Shown here: positions 8,291-17,245 of the stretch, one piece after another
Position numbering within the stretch: the stretch's first letter is position 1
Layout: each line of letters begins with the position of its first letter
Origin: SAR116 cluster bacterium
GTDB taxonomy: Bacteria; Pseudomonadota; Alphaproteobacteria; Puniceispirillales; Puniceispirillaceae
Direction: 5' to 3'
Assembly (NCBI GenBank): GCA_004212735.1
Contig: SHBD01000001.1
Location: 186,001-250,000 of the forward strand
Length of the DNA stretch: 64,000 nucleotides
Notes under the pieces: generated by a model
What the model saw: only the letters and a program-made list of their open reading frames with translations
Told to the model about the DNA's origin: nothing
Database searches by the model: none
Made by a program: the position numbers and the translations under genes

Positions 8291-9525
8291 CCGCCAGCCC
8301 CATCACTTGTCATCTTGTTGACCCGCAGACGCAGGGCGTTCAGCCGGATGAAGCCATGCGCGTCACTGTGATCGTAATCCACAGCACCTTCCTCGAAAGT
8401 CACCAGATCCGCATTGTATAGCGAGTTTGGAGATTTCCTGCCGGTGACGATCACATTTCCTTTATAGAGTTTGACCCGCACGACGCCATTCACGGCATCA
8501 CGGCAACTGTCGATTGCGCTCTGCAGCATTTCACGCTCGGGTGAGAACCAGAAGCCATTATAGATCAGCTCCGCATAGCGCGGCATCAACTCGTCTTTCT
8601 GATGTGCCGCCCCCCGGTCCAGCGTGATTGACTCCATGGCCCGCCGTGCCGTCAGCAACACGGTTCCCCCCGGAGTTTCATAGACACCACGGGACTTCAT
8701 GCCAACAAACCGGTTTTCCACCATATCCAGGCGGCCAATGCCGTTGTCGCCGCCAAGCCTGTTCAACTCGGTCAGCAGGGTGGCTGGTGACATTTCAACA
8801 CCGTCAATTGCAACGGGATCACCGGATTTGAAGGTGATCTCAATTTCGGTTGGCGTGTCTGGCGCAGCTTCGGGAGAGACAGAGCGCGAGAAGATGTATT
8901 CTTCCGGCGCAACCCAGGGGTCCTCCAGCACTTTTCCCTCGGCTGAGATATGCAGGAGGTTGGCGTCGACACTGAACGGAGCCTCGCCGCGCTTGTCTTT
9001 TGGAATGGGAATCTGATTCTCTTCGGCATAGCTGATGAGCTTGGTGCGCGACCCAAGGTCCCATTCCCGCCAGGGGGCAATCACCTTTATATCGGGCTGC
9101 TGCGCATAGTAGGCGAGCTCAAAACGCACCTGATCATTGCCTTTTCCTGTTGCGCCATGCGAGACGGCGTCGGCCCCGACCGCGCGGGCGATCTCGATTT
9201 GGCGTTTGGCAATCAAGGGCCGTGCGATTGAGGTTCCAAGCAGATACATGCCCTCATAGAGCGGATTGGCCCGAAACATCGGGAACACGTAGTCGCGGAC
9301 GAATTCCTCGCGCAAATCCTCAATGAATATTTCTGTGATGCCAAGCAACTCTGCTTTCGCACGGGCGGGTTCGATATCCTCACCCTGCCCAATATCGGCA
9401 GTGAACGTCACCACCTCAGCATTATAATGGTCCTGCAGCCAGCGCAGGATAACAGAAGTGTCGAGACCACCGGAGTAAGCAAGGACGACCTTTTTGACAT
9501 CGGTATTTTTCATATGTTCACTCAT
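8287..9525 (-). CDS. argG: Argininosuccinate synthase
   Basis: Arginine biosynthesis enzyme that joins citrulline and aspartate with ATP. The ATP-binding '[17 protein letters not shown]' (PP-loop SGGxDTS) lies near the N-terminus, followed by '[10 protein letters not shown]' and '[15 protein letters not shown]', all diagnostic of ArgG. The open frame extends upstream to 9666, but that part is not conserved in character; starting at ATG 9525 (MSEHMKN) gives 412 residues, close to the usual length, and ATG 9513 is a second option. It stands alone, divergent from fhs, and meets the small gene at 8069-8290 tail to tail. Confidence 0.96.
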   Translation of the reverse strand: MSEHMKNTDVKKVVLAYSGGLDTSVILRWLQDHYNAEVVTFTADIGQGEDIEPARAKAELLGITEIFIEDLREEFVRDYVFPMFRANPLYEGMYLLGTSIARPLIAKRQIEIARAVGADAVSHGATGKGNDQVRFELAYYAQQPDIKVIAPWREWDLGSRTKLISYAEENQIPIPKDKRGEAPFSVDANLLHISAEGKVLEDPWVAPEEYIFSRSVSPEAAPDTPTEIEITFKSGDPVAIDGVEMSPATLLTELNRLGGDNGIGRLDMVENRFVGMKSRGVYETPGGTVLLTARRAMESITLDRGAAHQKDELMPRYAELIYNGFWFSPEREMLQSAIDSCRDAVNGVVRVKLYKGNVIVTGRKSPNSLYNADLVTFEEGAVDYDHSDAHGFIRLNALRLRVNKMTSDGAGG

Positions 9526-9929
9526 GCCGCACCATATAGCTGAAAGCGCCCCTGCCCGCAACGCGGATTTATCGGTGACATCTTGCTTTATTGGTGAGCG
9601 CCAGCGACTCTGTAGCGGGTCAATATAGGATGGTTTTAGCCACAAAACATACCAATTGCGGACCATTTAGCCCGAGTCTTGCTAAATTCGGGTTAGATTG
9701 GTCCTTTTTCTTGATTGTTTTTGGGTTGGGGGGTACGACAACAGACAATGCTGGCGCAGGGTGGTCTTGGTGCATCGCTTCAGGGTGAGTTCGTTGGCAG
9801 GTCGTTTCGGCGGGATTCAGCGGTTTTGTGGCGATGGCGACACAACGCGGTCTGGAACAGCCGTCAGGGTGAGAGGCCTTTTAGGTATTTCATTGGCAGA
9901 CGTTCATGGGAAGAAGGGAACCCGGGGGT
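9526..9929. other. Non-coding divergent region and long fhs leader
   Basis: About 400 bases between argG and fhs with no convincing gene. It holds a direct repeat TCAGGGTGAG at 9780-9789 and 9864-9873 and a small stem TTGTG (9826-9830) / CACAA (9841-9845), all within a GC-rich stretch leading to fhs. I checked by eye for tetrahydrofolate, SAM and glycine riboswitch cores and found no confident match. Confidence 0.4.
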
Positions 9930-11606
9930 ATGAGTCACAAGTCAGACATCGAGATTGCGCGCGAGGCAAACATGTTACCTATCCAGCAGATCGGGGCAAA
10001 ACTGGATATTCCGGAAAAGGATCTGCTGCCATTTGGTCATGACAAGGCAAAAATCTCTGCCGAATTCATCAAGGCGCAGCGCGATGGCAAGGATGGCAAG
10101 CTGGTTCTCGTGACCGCAATCAACCCCACCCCGGCGGGCGAAGGCAAGACAACGACCACGGTCGGTCTCGGCGACGGTCTCAATGCGCTTGGCAAGAAAG
10201 CGATGATCTGCATCCGCGAAGCCTCGCTTGGTCCCTGCTTCGGGATGAAGGGCGGTGCTGCTGGCGGCGGATATGCCCAGGTGGTGCCGATGGAAGAGAT
10301 GAACCTGCACTTCACGGGTGATTTTCATGCCATCACCTCGGCGCATAATCTGCTCTCGGCGATGATCGACAACCACATCTACTGGGGCAATGAGCTGGAG
10401 ATCGACCAGCGCCGTGTGACATGGCGCCGTGTTGTCGATATGAACGATCGGGCGCTGCGCGACATCGTCACCAGCCTTGGTGGTGTCTCCAACGGATTTC
10501 CCCGGCAGGCAGGCTTTGATATCACGGTTGCCTCCGAGGTTATGGCGATTCTCTGCCTTGCACTGGATATTGAGGATCTGCAAAAGCGTCTTGGTGACAT
10601 CATCGTTGCCTATCGCCGTGATCGCAGCCCGGTCTATTGCCGTGACATCAAAGCGGACGGTGCAATGACTGTTTTGCTCAGCCAGGCGATGCAGCCAAAT
10701 CTGGTGCAGACGTTGGAAAACAATCCTGCCTTTGTGCATGGCGGTCCTTTTGCCAATATCGCGCATGGCTGCAATTCGGTGGTGGCCACGACGACAGCAT
10801 TGAAACTGGCTGATTATGTCGTAACCGAGGCTGGTTTTGGTGCCGATCTGGGTGCCGAGAAATTCATGAATATCAAATGCCGCAAGGCGGGAATTGCGCC
10901 GAGCGTCGTTGTTCTGGTGGCAACGGTGCGGGCGATGAAGATGAATGGCGGTGTCGCCAAGGCTGATCTGGGTGCTGAGAATGTTGCCGCGGTTCAGGCG
11001 GGCTGCCCGAACCTCGGCCGCCATATCGAAAACATCAAATCCTTTGGTGTGCCTGTGGTTGTTGCGGTGAACCATTTTGTCACTGACACCGATGCTGAGG
11101 TCGCGGCTCTGCAGGATTATGTGGCTGAACAGGGTTCGGAAGCGATTGTCTCACGCCATTGGGAGCATGGGTCCAAGGGCGCGTTGGATCTTGCCACCCG
11201 AGTGGCTGAGGTTGCCGATTCCGGAATGGCGAATTTTTCGCCAATCTACCCCGATGACATGCCGCTTTTCGAAAAGATGGAGGCCATTGCCAAACGGATA
11301 TACCGCGCTGATGAGGTGCTTGCCGATCAAAAGATCCGCGACCAGCTCAGACAATGGGAAGATCAGGGATATGGCAATCTGCCCGTCTGCATGGCAAAGA
11401 CCCAATACAGCTTCAGCACGGATCCGACATTGCGCGGTGCGCCAACAGGCCACAGCGTCCCGGTCCGCGAGGTAAGGTTATCTGCCGGCGCTGGATTCAT
11501 TGTTGCCATATGCGGAGAGATCATGACGATGCCCGGCCTGCCGCGTGTTCCGTCTGCTGAGGCGATCATGCTGAACGATCAGGGTCAGATTGAGGGGTTG
11601 TTCTAG
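9930..11606 (+). CDS. fhs: Formate-tetrahydrofolate ligase
   Basis: ATP-dependent enzyme linking formate and 10-formyl-tetrahydrofolate; it can also run toward formate and ATP when cells oxidise methyl groups. The P-loop-like '[18 protein letters not shown]' near residue 60 and '[18 protein letters not shown]' are diagnostic, as is the C-terminal '[18 protein letters not shown]'. I chose ATG 9930 ([10 protein letters not shown]), giving 558 residues as usual for Fhs; the frame is open eight codons further up. It sits directly before tdm, a formaldehyde-releasing demethylase, and near other methyl-group oxidases, which fits a role in dissimilating one-carbon units. Confidence 0.96.
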   Translation: MSHKSDIEIAREANMLPIQQIGAKLDIPEKDLLPFGHDKAKISAEFIKAQRDGKDGKLVLVTAINPTPAGEGKTTTTVGLGDGLNALGKKAMICIREASLGPCFGMKGGAAGGGYAQVVPMEEMNLHFTGDFHAITSAHNLLSAMIDNHIYWGNELEIDQRRVTWRRVVDMNDRALRDIVTSLGGVSNGFPRQAGFDITVASEVMAILCLALDIEDLQKRLGDIIVAYRRDRSPVYCRDIKADGAMTVLLSQAMQPNLVQTLENNPAFVHGGPFANIAHGCNSVVATTTALKLADYVVTEAGFGADLGAEKFMNIKCRKAGIAPSVVVLVATVRAMKMNGGVAKADLGAENVAAVQAGCPNLGRHIENIKSFGVPVVVAVNHFVTDTDAEVAALQDYVAEQGSEAIVSRHWEHGSKGALDLATRVAEVADSGMANFSPIYPDDMPLFEKMEAIAKRIYRADEVLADQKIRDQLRQWEDQGYGNLPVCMAKTQYSFSTDPTLRGAPTGHSVPVREVRLSAGAGFIVAICGEIMTMPGLPRVPSAEAIMLNDQGQIEGLF

Positions 11607-11747
11607 ACTGACAGGCACTGCCAGAGTCACCATGCCGGTGCTTGCCGGATTGCCTGCCACTGGCTAGGATCTGAGACGGCCGATTTTTGTGGTGAGGTGA
11701 TGGCCCGGGCGCCATCCAACATTCGTCATTATGCTGGGGAGGTATTG

Positions 11748-14117
11748 ATGCCGGAGAGTTTCTATCCAGAGATCGTGGCGGGGCCGCCAAAGCCAAGCGC
11801 CATCATTCAGCCGCGCGCCTTCTCGCTGCCGCCAGGTACCGAGCGTTATGTTGTTGCCGGTGGTGGCGCGCTACTTGTCCCAATGGAGACAGGTGATACC
11901 CTCACCCTTACCAATGACGAGGGTGGCCAACTTTGTGAAATCATAGCCGCCGATGACAAGGGCAGGATTGATCCCGCTATGCTTGGGGGCAGCACCACAA
12001 GCAATGGTGATGGGCTGAAAGCATTGCTCATGTCGGGCGATGCGTCGCTCACCGGGCTTCGGCTTGGCATTGAAGCGCGCAAAATAGATCTGGCGGCAGC
12101 TGGGGCCATTGCCTGTTTCGGCGATTCGTCACCCGCCGGTGACACGGCCAGCTTTACTGCTGATCGTGTTGGTGTCGCGATCATCGCTGCGCCCGGCGGC
12201 ATGATGGATTTTGAGGCGCAGGACGCGGCCACCCCGCTGACTGTTCTGGTCAAACGTGCAACAATCAAATCGCAGGTGAAATTTGAGGTTCCGGAGCCCC
12301 TGGCCGATCCCGTGCTGGACCTTCATGTTTACACAAGCACAGCGAAATCCTTTTTTGTCAAAGCTGGGGATTACATCCAAATCATCGATGTTGATGGCCG
12401 CCAATGTACAGATTTCCAGTGTTTTGCCGCCCGTAAACTGGACCGTGGCATTGAGCATGCCCTCGATGTTACCACGACGCGAACGCTCATGCTGTCGGCC
12501 TATCCGATGCCGGGTCTGCACGCCAAATATTATGATCAGGATATGATTCCGCTCGTTGAGGTGGTACAGGACACATGTGGGCGTCACGATGCCTTTGCGC
12601 TTGCCTGTGCGGCAAAATATTATGATGACATTGGCTATCCCGGGCATGTGAATTGCTCGGATAATTTCAATCATGCGCTGGCTGATCATGGTGTCACCGC
12701 GCGGGCTGGCTGGATGGCCATCAATTTCTTTTTCAACACCGCCCTTGATGAGCATGGCCAGTTGGGCTCGGATGAGCCATGGTCGCGTCCCGGAGACTAT
12801 GTTTTGATGCGGGCGCTGACAGATCTGATTTGTGTCAGCTCGGCCTGCCCGGATGATACTTCACCAGCAAATGGCTGGAACCCGACAGATATTCACGTGC
12901 GCACCTACAGGGGTGAGGAAAATTTTCAGCGCGCTGTGGCCTTTCGCGCCACGCCAGATGCGGAGCCAAAAATGACCAAGGAAACAGGATTCCACCAGAG
13001 TTTTGCCAAACATACCCGCCATTTTGTTGAGTATAATGGCTACTGGCTTGCTGATCAGTTTGCTGCTGCCGGGCCGATTGATGAATATCACGCCTGCCGT
13101 GAAAAATGTGTTGTTCTTGATCTGTCGCCACTGCGCAAATTTGAGATCACCGGCCCCGATGCCGAGGCCTTGTGCCAATATATCTTCACGCGGAATGTGA
13201 AAAAAATGGCCGATGGTCAGGTGTCCTACACTGCGATGTGCTATCCACATGGTGGAATGATTGATGATGGCACGATCTTCCGACTTGGCCGGGACAATTT
13301 CCGCTGGATTGGTGGCTCGGACTATAGCGGTGAATGGATTCGTGAGACGGCTGCCGAGCTTGGCCTTAAAGCGCTTGTCCGGTCTTCGACAGATCAACAG
13401 CATAATATTGCCGTGCAGGGGCCGGAAAGCCGCGATCTGCTGAAAAAGATCATCTGGACAGCGCCGCATAATCCGACGGTTGAGGAGCTCGCCTGGTTCC
13501 GCTTCACGCCAGCGCGCATTGGTGATGATCAGGGTGCCCCCATTGTTCTGTCGCGCACCGGATACACCGGCGAACTTGGGTACGAGATCTTCTGTCATCC
13601 GCTCCATGCCAGCACTGTTTTTGACGCTGTCTGGGACGCGGGGCAGGCGCACGGGATCACCCCAATGGGTCTGAGCGCGCTCGACATGGTTCGGATCGAA
13701 GCTGGTTTGATTTTCGCTGGGTATGATTTTTCTGATCAGACCGACCCGTTTGAGGCAGGGATTGGCTTCACCGTTCCCCTGAAATCGAAAGAGGATGATT
13801 TCATTGGCCGGGAGGCGCTGATCCGCCGCAAGCAGACACCTTCGCGCAAACTGGTGGGTCTTGATATCGACAGTGCGGTTGATGTCGTGCACGGGGATTG
13901 TGTTCACATCGGCCGGGCGCAGATTGGGGAGATTACGTCCTCCATGCGCTCGCCGCTGCTTGGCAGGAACATCGCCCTTGCGCGTGTCGATGTGCATCAC
14001 AGCGAACTGGGGACAGCGGTAGAGGTTGGCAAGTTGGATGGTCATCAAAAACGACTGCCAGCAACAATTGTGCCCTTTGCCCATTACGATCCGAAGAAAA
14101 CCCGGCCACAATCCTAA
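11748..14117 (+). CDS. tdm: Trimethylamine N-oxide demethylase (DUF1989 + GcvT-like)
   Basis: A 789-residue two-domain protein. Residues about 1-370 are DUF1989-like, with cysteines at about 220, 225, 277 and 303 in 'DGRQCTDFQCF', 'DTCGRHDAF' and 'GHVNCSDNFNHAL', plus His280, which are candidate metal ligands. The C-terminal half is a GcvT/aminomethyltransferase-like tetrahydrofolate domain ('SRTGYTGELGYEIF', 'GLSALDMVRIEAG'). This architecture is that of Tdm, which splits TMAO to dimethylamine and formaldehyde. ATG 11748 follows 'ggggagg' at ideal spacing; an upstream start at 11697 is weaker. It sits between fhs and amtB, apart from tmm, which is about 18 kb away. DUF1989 also occurs in urea-amidolyase-associated proteins, but those lack the GcvT half. 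Confidence 0.85.
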   Translation: MPESFYPEIVAGPPKPSAIIQPRAFSLPPGTERYVVAGGGALLVPMETGDTLTLTNDEGGQLCEIIAADDKGRIDPAMLGGSTTSNGDGLKALLMSGDASLTGLRLGIEARKIDLAAAGAIACFGDSSPAGDTASFTADRVGVAIIAAPGGMMDFEAQDAATPLTVLVKRATIKSQVKFEVPEPLADPVLDLHVYTSTAKSFFVKAGDYIQIIDVDGRQCTDFQCFAARKLDRGIEHALDVTTTRTLMLSAYPMPGLHAKYYDQDMIPLVEVVQDTCGRHDAFALACAAKYYDDIGYPGHVNCSDNFNHALADHGVTARAGWMAINFFFNTALDEHGQLGSDEPWSRPGDYVLMRALTDLICVSSACPDDTSPANGWNPTDIHVRTYRGEENFQRAVAFRATPDAEPKMTKETGFHQSFAKHTRHFVEYNGYWLADQFAAAGPIDEYHACREKCVVLDLSPLRKFEITGPDAEALCQYIFTRNVKKMADGQVSYTAMCYPHGGMIDDGTIFRLGRDNFRWIGGSDYSGEWIRETAAELGLKALVRSSTDQQHNIAVQGPESRDLLKKIIWTAPHNPTVEELAWFRFTPARIGDDQGAPIVLSRTGYTGELGYEIFCHPLHASTVFDAVWDAGQAHGITPMGLSALDMVRIEAGLIFAGYDFSDQTDPFEAGIGFTVPLKSKEDDFIGREALIRRKQTPSRKLVGLDIDSAVDVVHGDCVHIGRAQIGEITSSMRSPLLGRNIALARVDVHHSELGTAVEVGKLDGHQKRLPATIVPFAHYDPKKTRPQS

Positions 14118-14362
14118 TCCGGTCAGATTTTGGCTCTGCTGACTCTTCTGGCTCTGGCATTCGTTATGTGGGTGTCGCTGCATGCTGGGCCTGTTGTGGC
14201 GATGTAATTAGTCTGTCTCCCGATGATACTTGCCTGGCCGTTTGCCGGTGAAACACATGTTGTGCTGCGCAACGCGGCTTTTTCTGTGGAAATATGCTGG
14301 CCAAAATTGGTCTAGTTGTGTCTCCATGGCTGTTCTGTCATCAGAGGTTCTTTGATGTAAAT

Positions 14363-14388
14363 TTTATCACATTGTTTTTATTGATAAA
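14363..14388. promoter_or_regulatory. Inverted repeat TTTATCA-N12-TGATAAA upstream of amtB
   Basis: Seven-base perfect arms with a 12-base spacer, in the amtB promoter region. Candidate protein-binding site; the regulator is unknown. Confidence 0.35.
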
Positions 14389-14394
14389 TATTGA

Positions 14395-14412
14395 TGTTTT
14401 CTTTGGAAAACA
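14395..14412. promoter_or_regulatory. Inverted repeat TGTTTTC-TTTG-GAAAACA upstream of amtB
   Basis: Seven-base perfect arms. Its centre is 52 bp, about five helical turns, from the centre of the similar repeat at 14447-14464; both contain GTTTT...AAAAC, so one regulator may bind both. Confidence 0.4.
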
Positions 14413-14446
14413 GAGTGATTTCAGATTAGAAAAATGAATTTATCAG

Positions 14447-14464
14447 CAGTTTTTCAGAAAACTG
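14447..14464. promoter_or_regulatory. Inverted repeat CAGTTTT-TCAG-AAAACTG upstream of amtB
   Basis: Seven-base perfect arms, about 190 bp before the amtB start; pairs with the repeat at 14395-14412. It could also fold as a weak RNA hairpin, but no T tract follows. Confidence 0.4.
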
Positions 14465-14656
14465 GGTTAATTTGTCCTCCTCGAAAACCCCAAAAAATCA
14501 AAAAAAAACTGGCCTGAGAGCTTTTCCTATGTATCAGTATCCAGACTGAAAGAATGTATCGCCTAATAAAACAAGGCAATATTGGTACATTTTCGGTATA
14601 GGCTCGTATTTATGAGGGCCTTTTACATTTGATGCTTTTCAATGGGGAGAATTAAC

Positions 14657-16039
14657 GTGGAAGAGCAACTTGCAGCATTGGCCGCCGAAGTGGCTGCCTT
14701 GAAAACTGTGGCGACAGTCGGAAATACCACCGTCGCTGAAATCTACTATTATGTAACCATTCCTTTGATGGTTCTCATTCATGCCGGCTTTCTTGCTTAT
14801 GAGATGGGCGCGTCACGTTCCAAGAACGTCCTTGCATCCGGCATCAAGAATATCTTAGCCTTCGCCTTTTTGGTGCCAACCTTCTATTTCTTTGGATGGT
14901 GGTGTTACTGGGCGTTCCCAACAGGCTTTGATCTGGGTGTTGGCCCGTTTGAGATCAGTGGCCTTGACTACGCGAATGCTGCGGGCAACCCGGCTGGCGA
15001 GGTTATGGGGCCGAGTCTTGCTGACAGCGCGTCTGGCGTGTTCTGGGGTGCATTTACCCTGTTTGGAGCAACCACGGCATCAATCATGTCAGGCTCAGTG
15101 ATTGAGCGGATTCGCCTTGTGCCATTCATTATCCTTGCGGTGGTTCTTGGATCATTTGCATGGGTGCTGGGTGCTGCCTGGGGCTGGCATGCCGATGGGT
15201 GGCTGGTCACCAAGTTCGGCTATCACGACTTTGGTGCTGCTGGCGTTGTGCATACAGTCGCTGGCTTCTTTGCCCTTGGTGTATTGATCAATCTCGGGCC
15301 GCGTGTTGGCAAATTCAACGCCGATGGCTCAGCCAATGATCTGCCCGGTCACAACATGCCGATGACCCTTGTTGGCCTGATGATGATTATCGTCGGTTTC
15401 TGGGGCTTCTTGATGGCTTGTGCGATCTTCCCGAATGAGGGCTGGTCCTGGTCAACAAGCGGCTTTACCAGCATCTATGGCACACCGCTGACTTTATCGG
15501 CGCTGACCTTCAACATTTTGATGGGCTTTGCCGGTGGAATCATTGGTGCCTGGATGGTGTCGCGTGACCCGTTCTGGATGATGTCAGGTGCGCTCGGTGG
15601 AATCATTTCCTGCGCAGCCGGTCTTGATCTCTGGTGGCCGCCTCTGGCTTTTGCCGTCGGCTTCATCGGTGGTGCCATCATGCCATCCATCGCCCGTTTT
15701 GTGGAGCGTATGGGCATTGATGATGCCGTTGGTGCCTTCACAGTGCATGGTGCGCTTGGCGTCTGGGGTGTTCTTGCCGTTGGTATCTTTGCCGCTGGCT
15801 ATCCGGCCATTCCGGGTGAGGGTGTTGCGATGACCAACTTCATGGGACAGCTGATTGGCGCTGTGGTCATGGTGCTTTGCGGTCTTGTGCCGGGCTACGT
15901 CCTGTCGTTGATCATGAAGTCGATGGGCGTTCTCCGTGTTCCGGAGAGTGCTGAGCTCGCAGGTCTTGATATAACCAAAGTACCGTCCAAGGCCTATCCT
16001 GAAGGCATGTCTGGCGGGTCAACCGCTCCGGCCGAATAA
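14657..16039 (+). CDS. amtB: Ammonium/methylammonium transporter
   Basis: Amt/Mep/Rh family channel of 460 residues with about 11 membrane segments. It carries ammonium (and can carry methylammonium) across the inner membrane. Family blocks include 'SGSVIERIRLVPF', 'GAAWGWHADGWL', 'DFGAAGVVHTVAGFFAL' (twin-His region) and 'DDAVGAFTVHGALGVWG' with the second pore His. I chose GTG 14657 because 'ggggagaa' lies just before it; an ATG at 14642 would overlap that ribosome site. The short hydrophilic start (EEQLAALAAEVAALK) may be helical. No glnK gene is adjacent. Its place inside a methylamine-catabolism island suggests recovery of ammonium or uptake of methylammonium. Confidence 0.95.
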   Translation: MEEQLAALAAEVAALKTVATVGNTTVAEIYYYVTIPLMVLIHAGFLAYEMGASRSKNVLASGIKNILAFAFLVPTFYFFGWWCYWAFPTGFDLGVGPFEISGLDYANAAGNPAGEVMGPSLADSASGVFWGAFTLFGATTASIMSGSVIERIRLVPFIILAVVLGSFAWVLGAAWGWHADGWLVTKFGYHDFGAAGVVHTVAGFFALGVLINLGPRVGKFNADGSANDLPGHNMPMTLVGLMMIIVGFWGFLMACAIFPNEGWSWSTSGFTSIYGTPLTLSALTFNILMGFAGGIIGAWMVSRDPFWMMSGALGGIISCAAGLDLWWPPLAFAVGFIGGAIMPSIARFVERMGIDDAVGAFTVHGALGVWGVLAVGIFAAGYPAIPGEGVAMTNFMGQLIGAVVMVLCGLVPGYVLSLIMKSMGVLRVPESAELAGLDITKVPSKAYPEGMSGGSTAPAE

Positions 16040-16066
16040 GCTGGTAGATAGAAAAGGAGTATGATC

Positions 16067-16237
16067 ATGGGATCACCATTTGATACAGGAACTTGGGACG
16101 GCGTTACGGGCGCCTATTATACCGGCTATGGCAGTGGCGAGATGATGTGGCTGCTTGTGGCGATTGCATTGTGCGTCGTCGCCTGCTGGGTTGGGCACCG
16201 TCACGAATCTGAGTCATTTGACAAGAATGGCGGCTGA
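16067..16237 (+). CDS. Small single-pass membrane protein behind amtB (56 aa)
   Basis: A 56-residue frame 27 bases after the amtB stop, with an excellent ribosome site 'aaaggagt' six bases before ATG 16067. The sequence has an aromatic, glycine-rich start (TGTWDGVTGAYYTGYGSG), one membrane segment at about 27-43 (MMWLLVAIALCVVACWV) and a charged tail (GHRHESESFDKNGG). The terminator at 16297-16322 follows, so amtB and this gene form one unit. I do not recognise a named family. Candidate roles are a transporter accessory or modulator; this is inference from position and topology only. Confidence 0.7.
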   Translation: MGSPFDTGTWDGVTGAYYTGYGSGEMMWLLVAIALCVVACWVGHRHESESFDKNGG

Positions 16238-16296
16238 ATCCGCTGGCAAATGAACTTGGACATAAAACTGTAAATAAAACCAACAAATGAAACTGG

Positions 16297-16322
16297 AAAG
16301 GCCGCCTTTGGGCGGCCTTTTT
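16297..16322 (+). terminator. Strong terminator after amtB and its small partner
   Basis: Arms AAAGGCCGCC (16297-16306) and GGCGGCCTTT (16311-16320) form a perfect 10-bp stem with a TTTG loop, running into T residues. Confidence 0.9.
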
Positions 16323-16566
16323 GCTGTTCTCCTGGACGGCAGCATCGATTGTGTCTGGCTCGGTTATTGAGCGTATTCGATGGACTGCCTTCTGGGTTCA
16401 TGCTGTTCTCATTGGGTCGGTTTTCTGGATCATCGATGCGGCATGGGGTTGGCATTATGGCGGATGGATGGTGCGCGCCCAGTTCAAGGCTGAAAGCCGC
16501 GAATTGGAGGCGTTCAGCGCTGTTCATGATAAGGACAAAATCAAGTTAGCCATTGACCGCTATTAA
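16321..16566 (+). pseudogene. Fragment of a second Amt transporter gene
   Basis: A frame of 81 codons opening at a TTG inside the T tract of the preceding terminator, without a ribosome site. Its first 50 residues are clearly Amt: 'AASIVSGSVIERIR' and 'DAAWGWHYGGWMV' align with 'TASIMSGSVIERIR' and 'GAAWGWHADGWLV' of the intact amtB next door, at the same spacing, covering about two membrane helices out of eleven. The last 30 residues (from 'RAQFKAESRELEAF') do not resemble Amt. The sequence differs enough from the neighbour to be a paralogue remnant and not a recent duplication. It is unlikely to make a working channel. Confidence 0.75.
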
Positions 16567-16639
16567 GACAGTGCGGCACAGGGGGTGTTCGCGCCTTCCT
16601 GTGTCCATCCCACACCCTCCATCCGTCCTTGGCGTGTAT

Positions 16640-17245
16640 CTAGAGGGCAGATTGCGCCATCGTCAACAGCGCATGATACATGGATGCGGCACCGGACCGC
16701 GGGCAGATCACGCTGAAATGCGTTGCCGCCTTTCGGCAAAGCAGGAAACAACCCAGATGCTCGATTGTGGTACGTGTCACTGCACCAGCCTGCATGCCTG
16801 CACTGTCGGCGGCACTTAGCCGTTCGAGAACAGAAACACAATCATCACCCGTCAGATCAAATCTGGCCCATCCATCATTCTGCTCGGTGACAGATGCGTT
16901 GTCCTTCACTGTGCTGCCAAGCTGCGCAGCAAGGTCAAAATGGCTTGCATAGGGCGCTTCAACCATCCATTGGTCTGCGCCAGTCCAGAAAATAGTAAGC
17001 ATACCCTTGCCAACTTTGATGGCTGCGCTTTCGCCGGGCGGCGGCGGTGAAATGCCAGTTGCCTTTTTTGCGGCGCGCTGGAAGCCGGTTTTGCGGCCAA
17101 GACGCATAGCCATCGACGCATAGGCAAAATCTGGCATCTCGCTGATGGTGACATTCCTGATTGTTTCGCTTTGCGCGCTGTCACCGCCGAGCGGCGTTAG
17201 TGGAACAAGATCATGCACGAAGACGTTCCCCCTCTGGATCAACAA
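16640..17245 (-). CDS. mgdD: N-methylglutamate dehydrogenase / sarcosine oxidase gamma subunit
   Basis: A 201-residue protein matching the gamma subunit of heterotetrameric sarcosine oxidases, a GcvT-like fold without its own cofactor: 'TPLGG' near residue 18, 'ISEMPDFAYASMAMR', then 'LGRKTGFQRAA' and a C-terminal 'FSVICPRSGAASMYHAL'. It is the last gene of a four-gene operon and overlaps the end of the large subunit gene by 35 bases, so translation is probably coupled. By the methylated-amine context I name it MgdD; SoxG of a true sarcosine oxidase is the alternative. Confidence 0.78.
   Translation of the reverse strand: MLIQRGNVFVHDLVPLTPLGGDSAQSETIRNVTISEMPDFAYASMAMRLGRKTGFQRAAKKATGISPPPPGESAAIKVGKGMLTIFWTGADQWMVEAPYASHFDLAAQLGSTVKDNASVTEQNDGWARFDLTGDDCVSVLERLSAADSAGMQAGAVTRTTIEHLGCFLLCRKAATHFSVICPRSGAASMYHALLTMAQSAL

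Larger units (their letters stand above)
14118..14656. other. AT-rich regulatory region upstream of amtB
   Basis: About 540 bases with no supported gene between tdm and amtB. It is richer in A and T than its surroundings and holds three perfect inverted repeats at 14363-14388, 14395-14412 and 14447-14464. No sigma-54 promoter matching TGGC-N8-TTGC was found by eye. Confidence 0.6.

Noticed and set aside
9526-9666. N-terminal extension of argG
   Set aside because: The extra 47 residues have no counterpart in argininosuccinate synthase, whose fold begins at '[10 protein letters not shown]'.
9975-11075. Long open frame (366 codons) on the minus strand opposite fhs
   Set aside because: Shadow of fhs codon bias; composition is His/Arg-rich and resembles no protein.
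12861-14183. Long open frame (440 codons) on the minus strand opposite tdm
   Set aside because: It mirrors the codon pattern of tdm, has no family features and no ribosome site, and crosses the well-supported GcvT domain.
14465-14656. Possible sigma-54 promoter for amtB (TGGCCTGAGAGCTTTTC)
   Set aside because: The -12 part does not read TTGC at the needed spacing.
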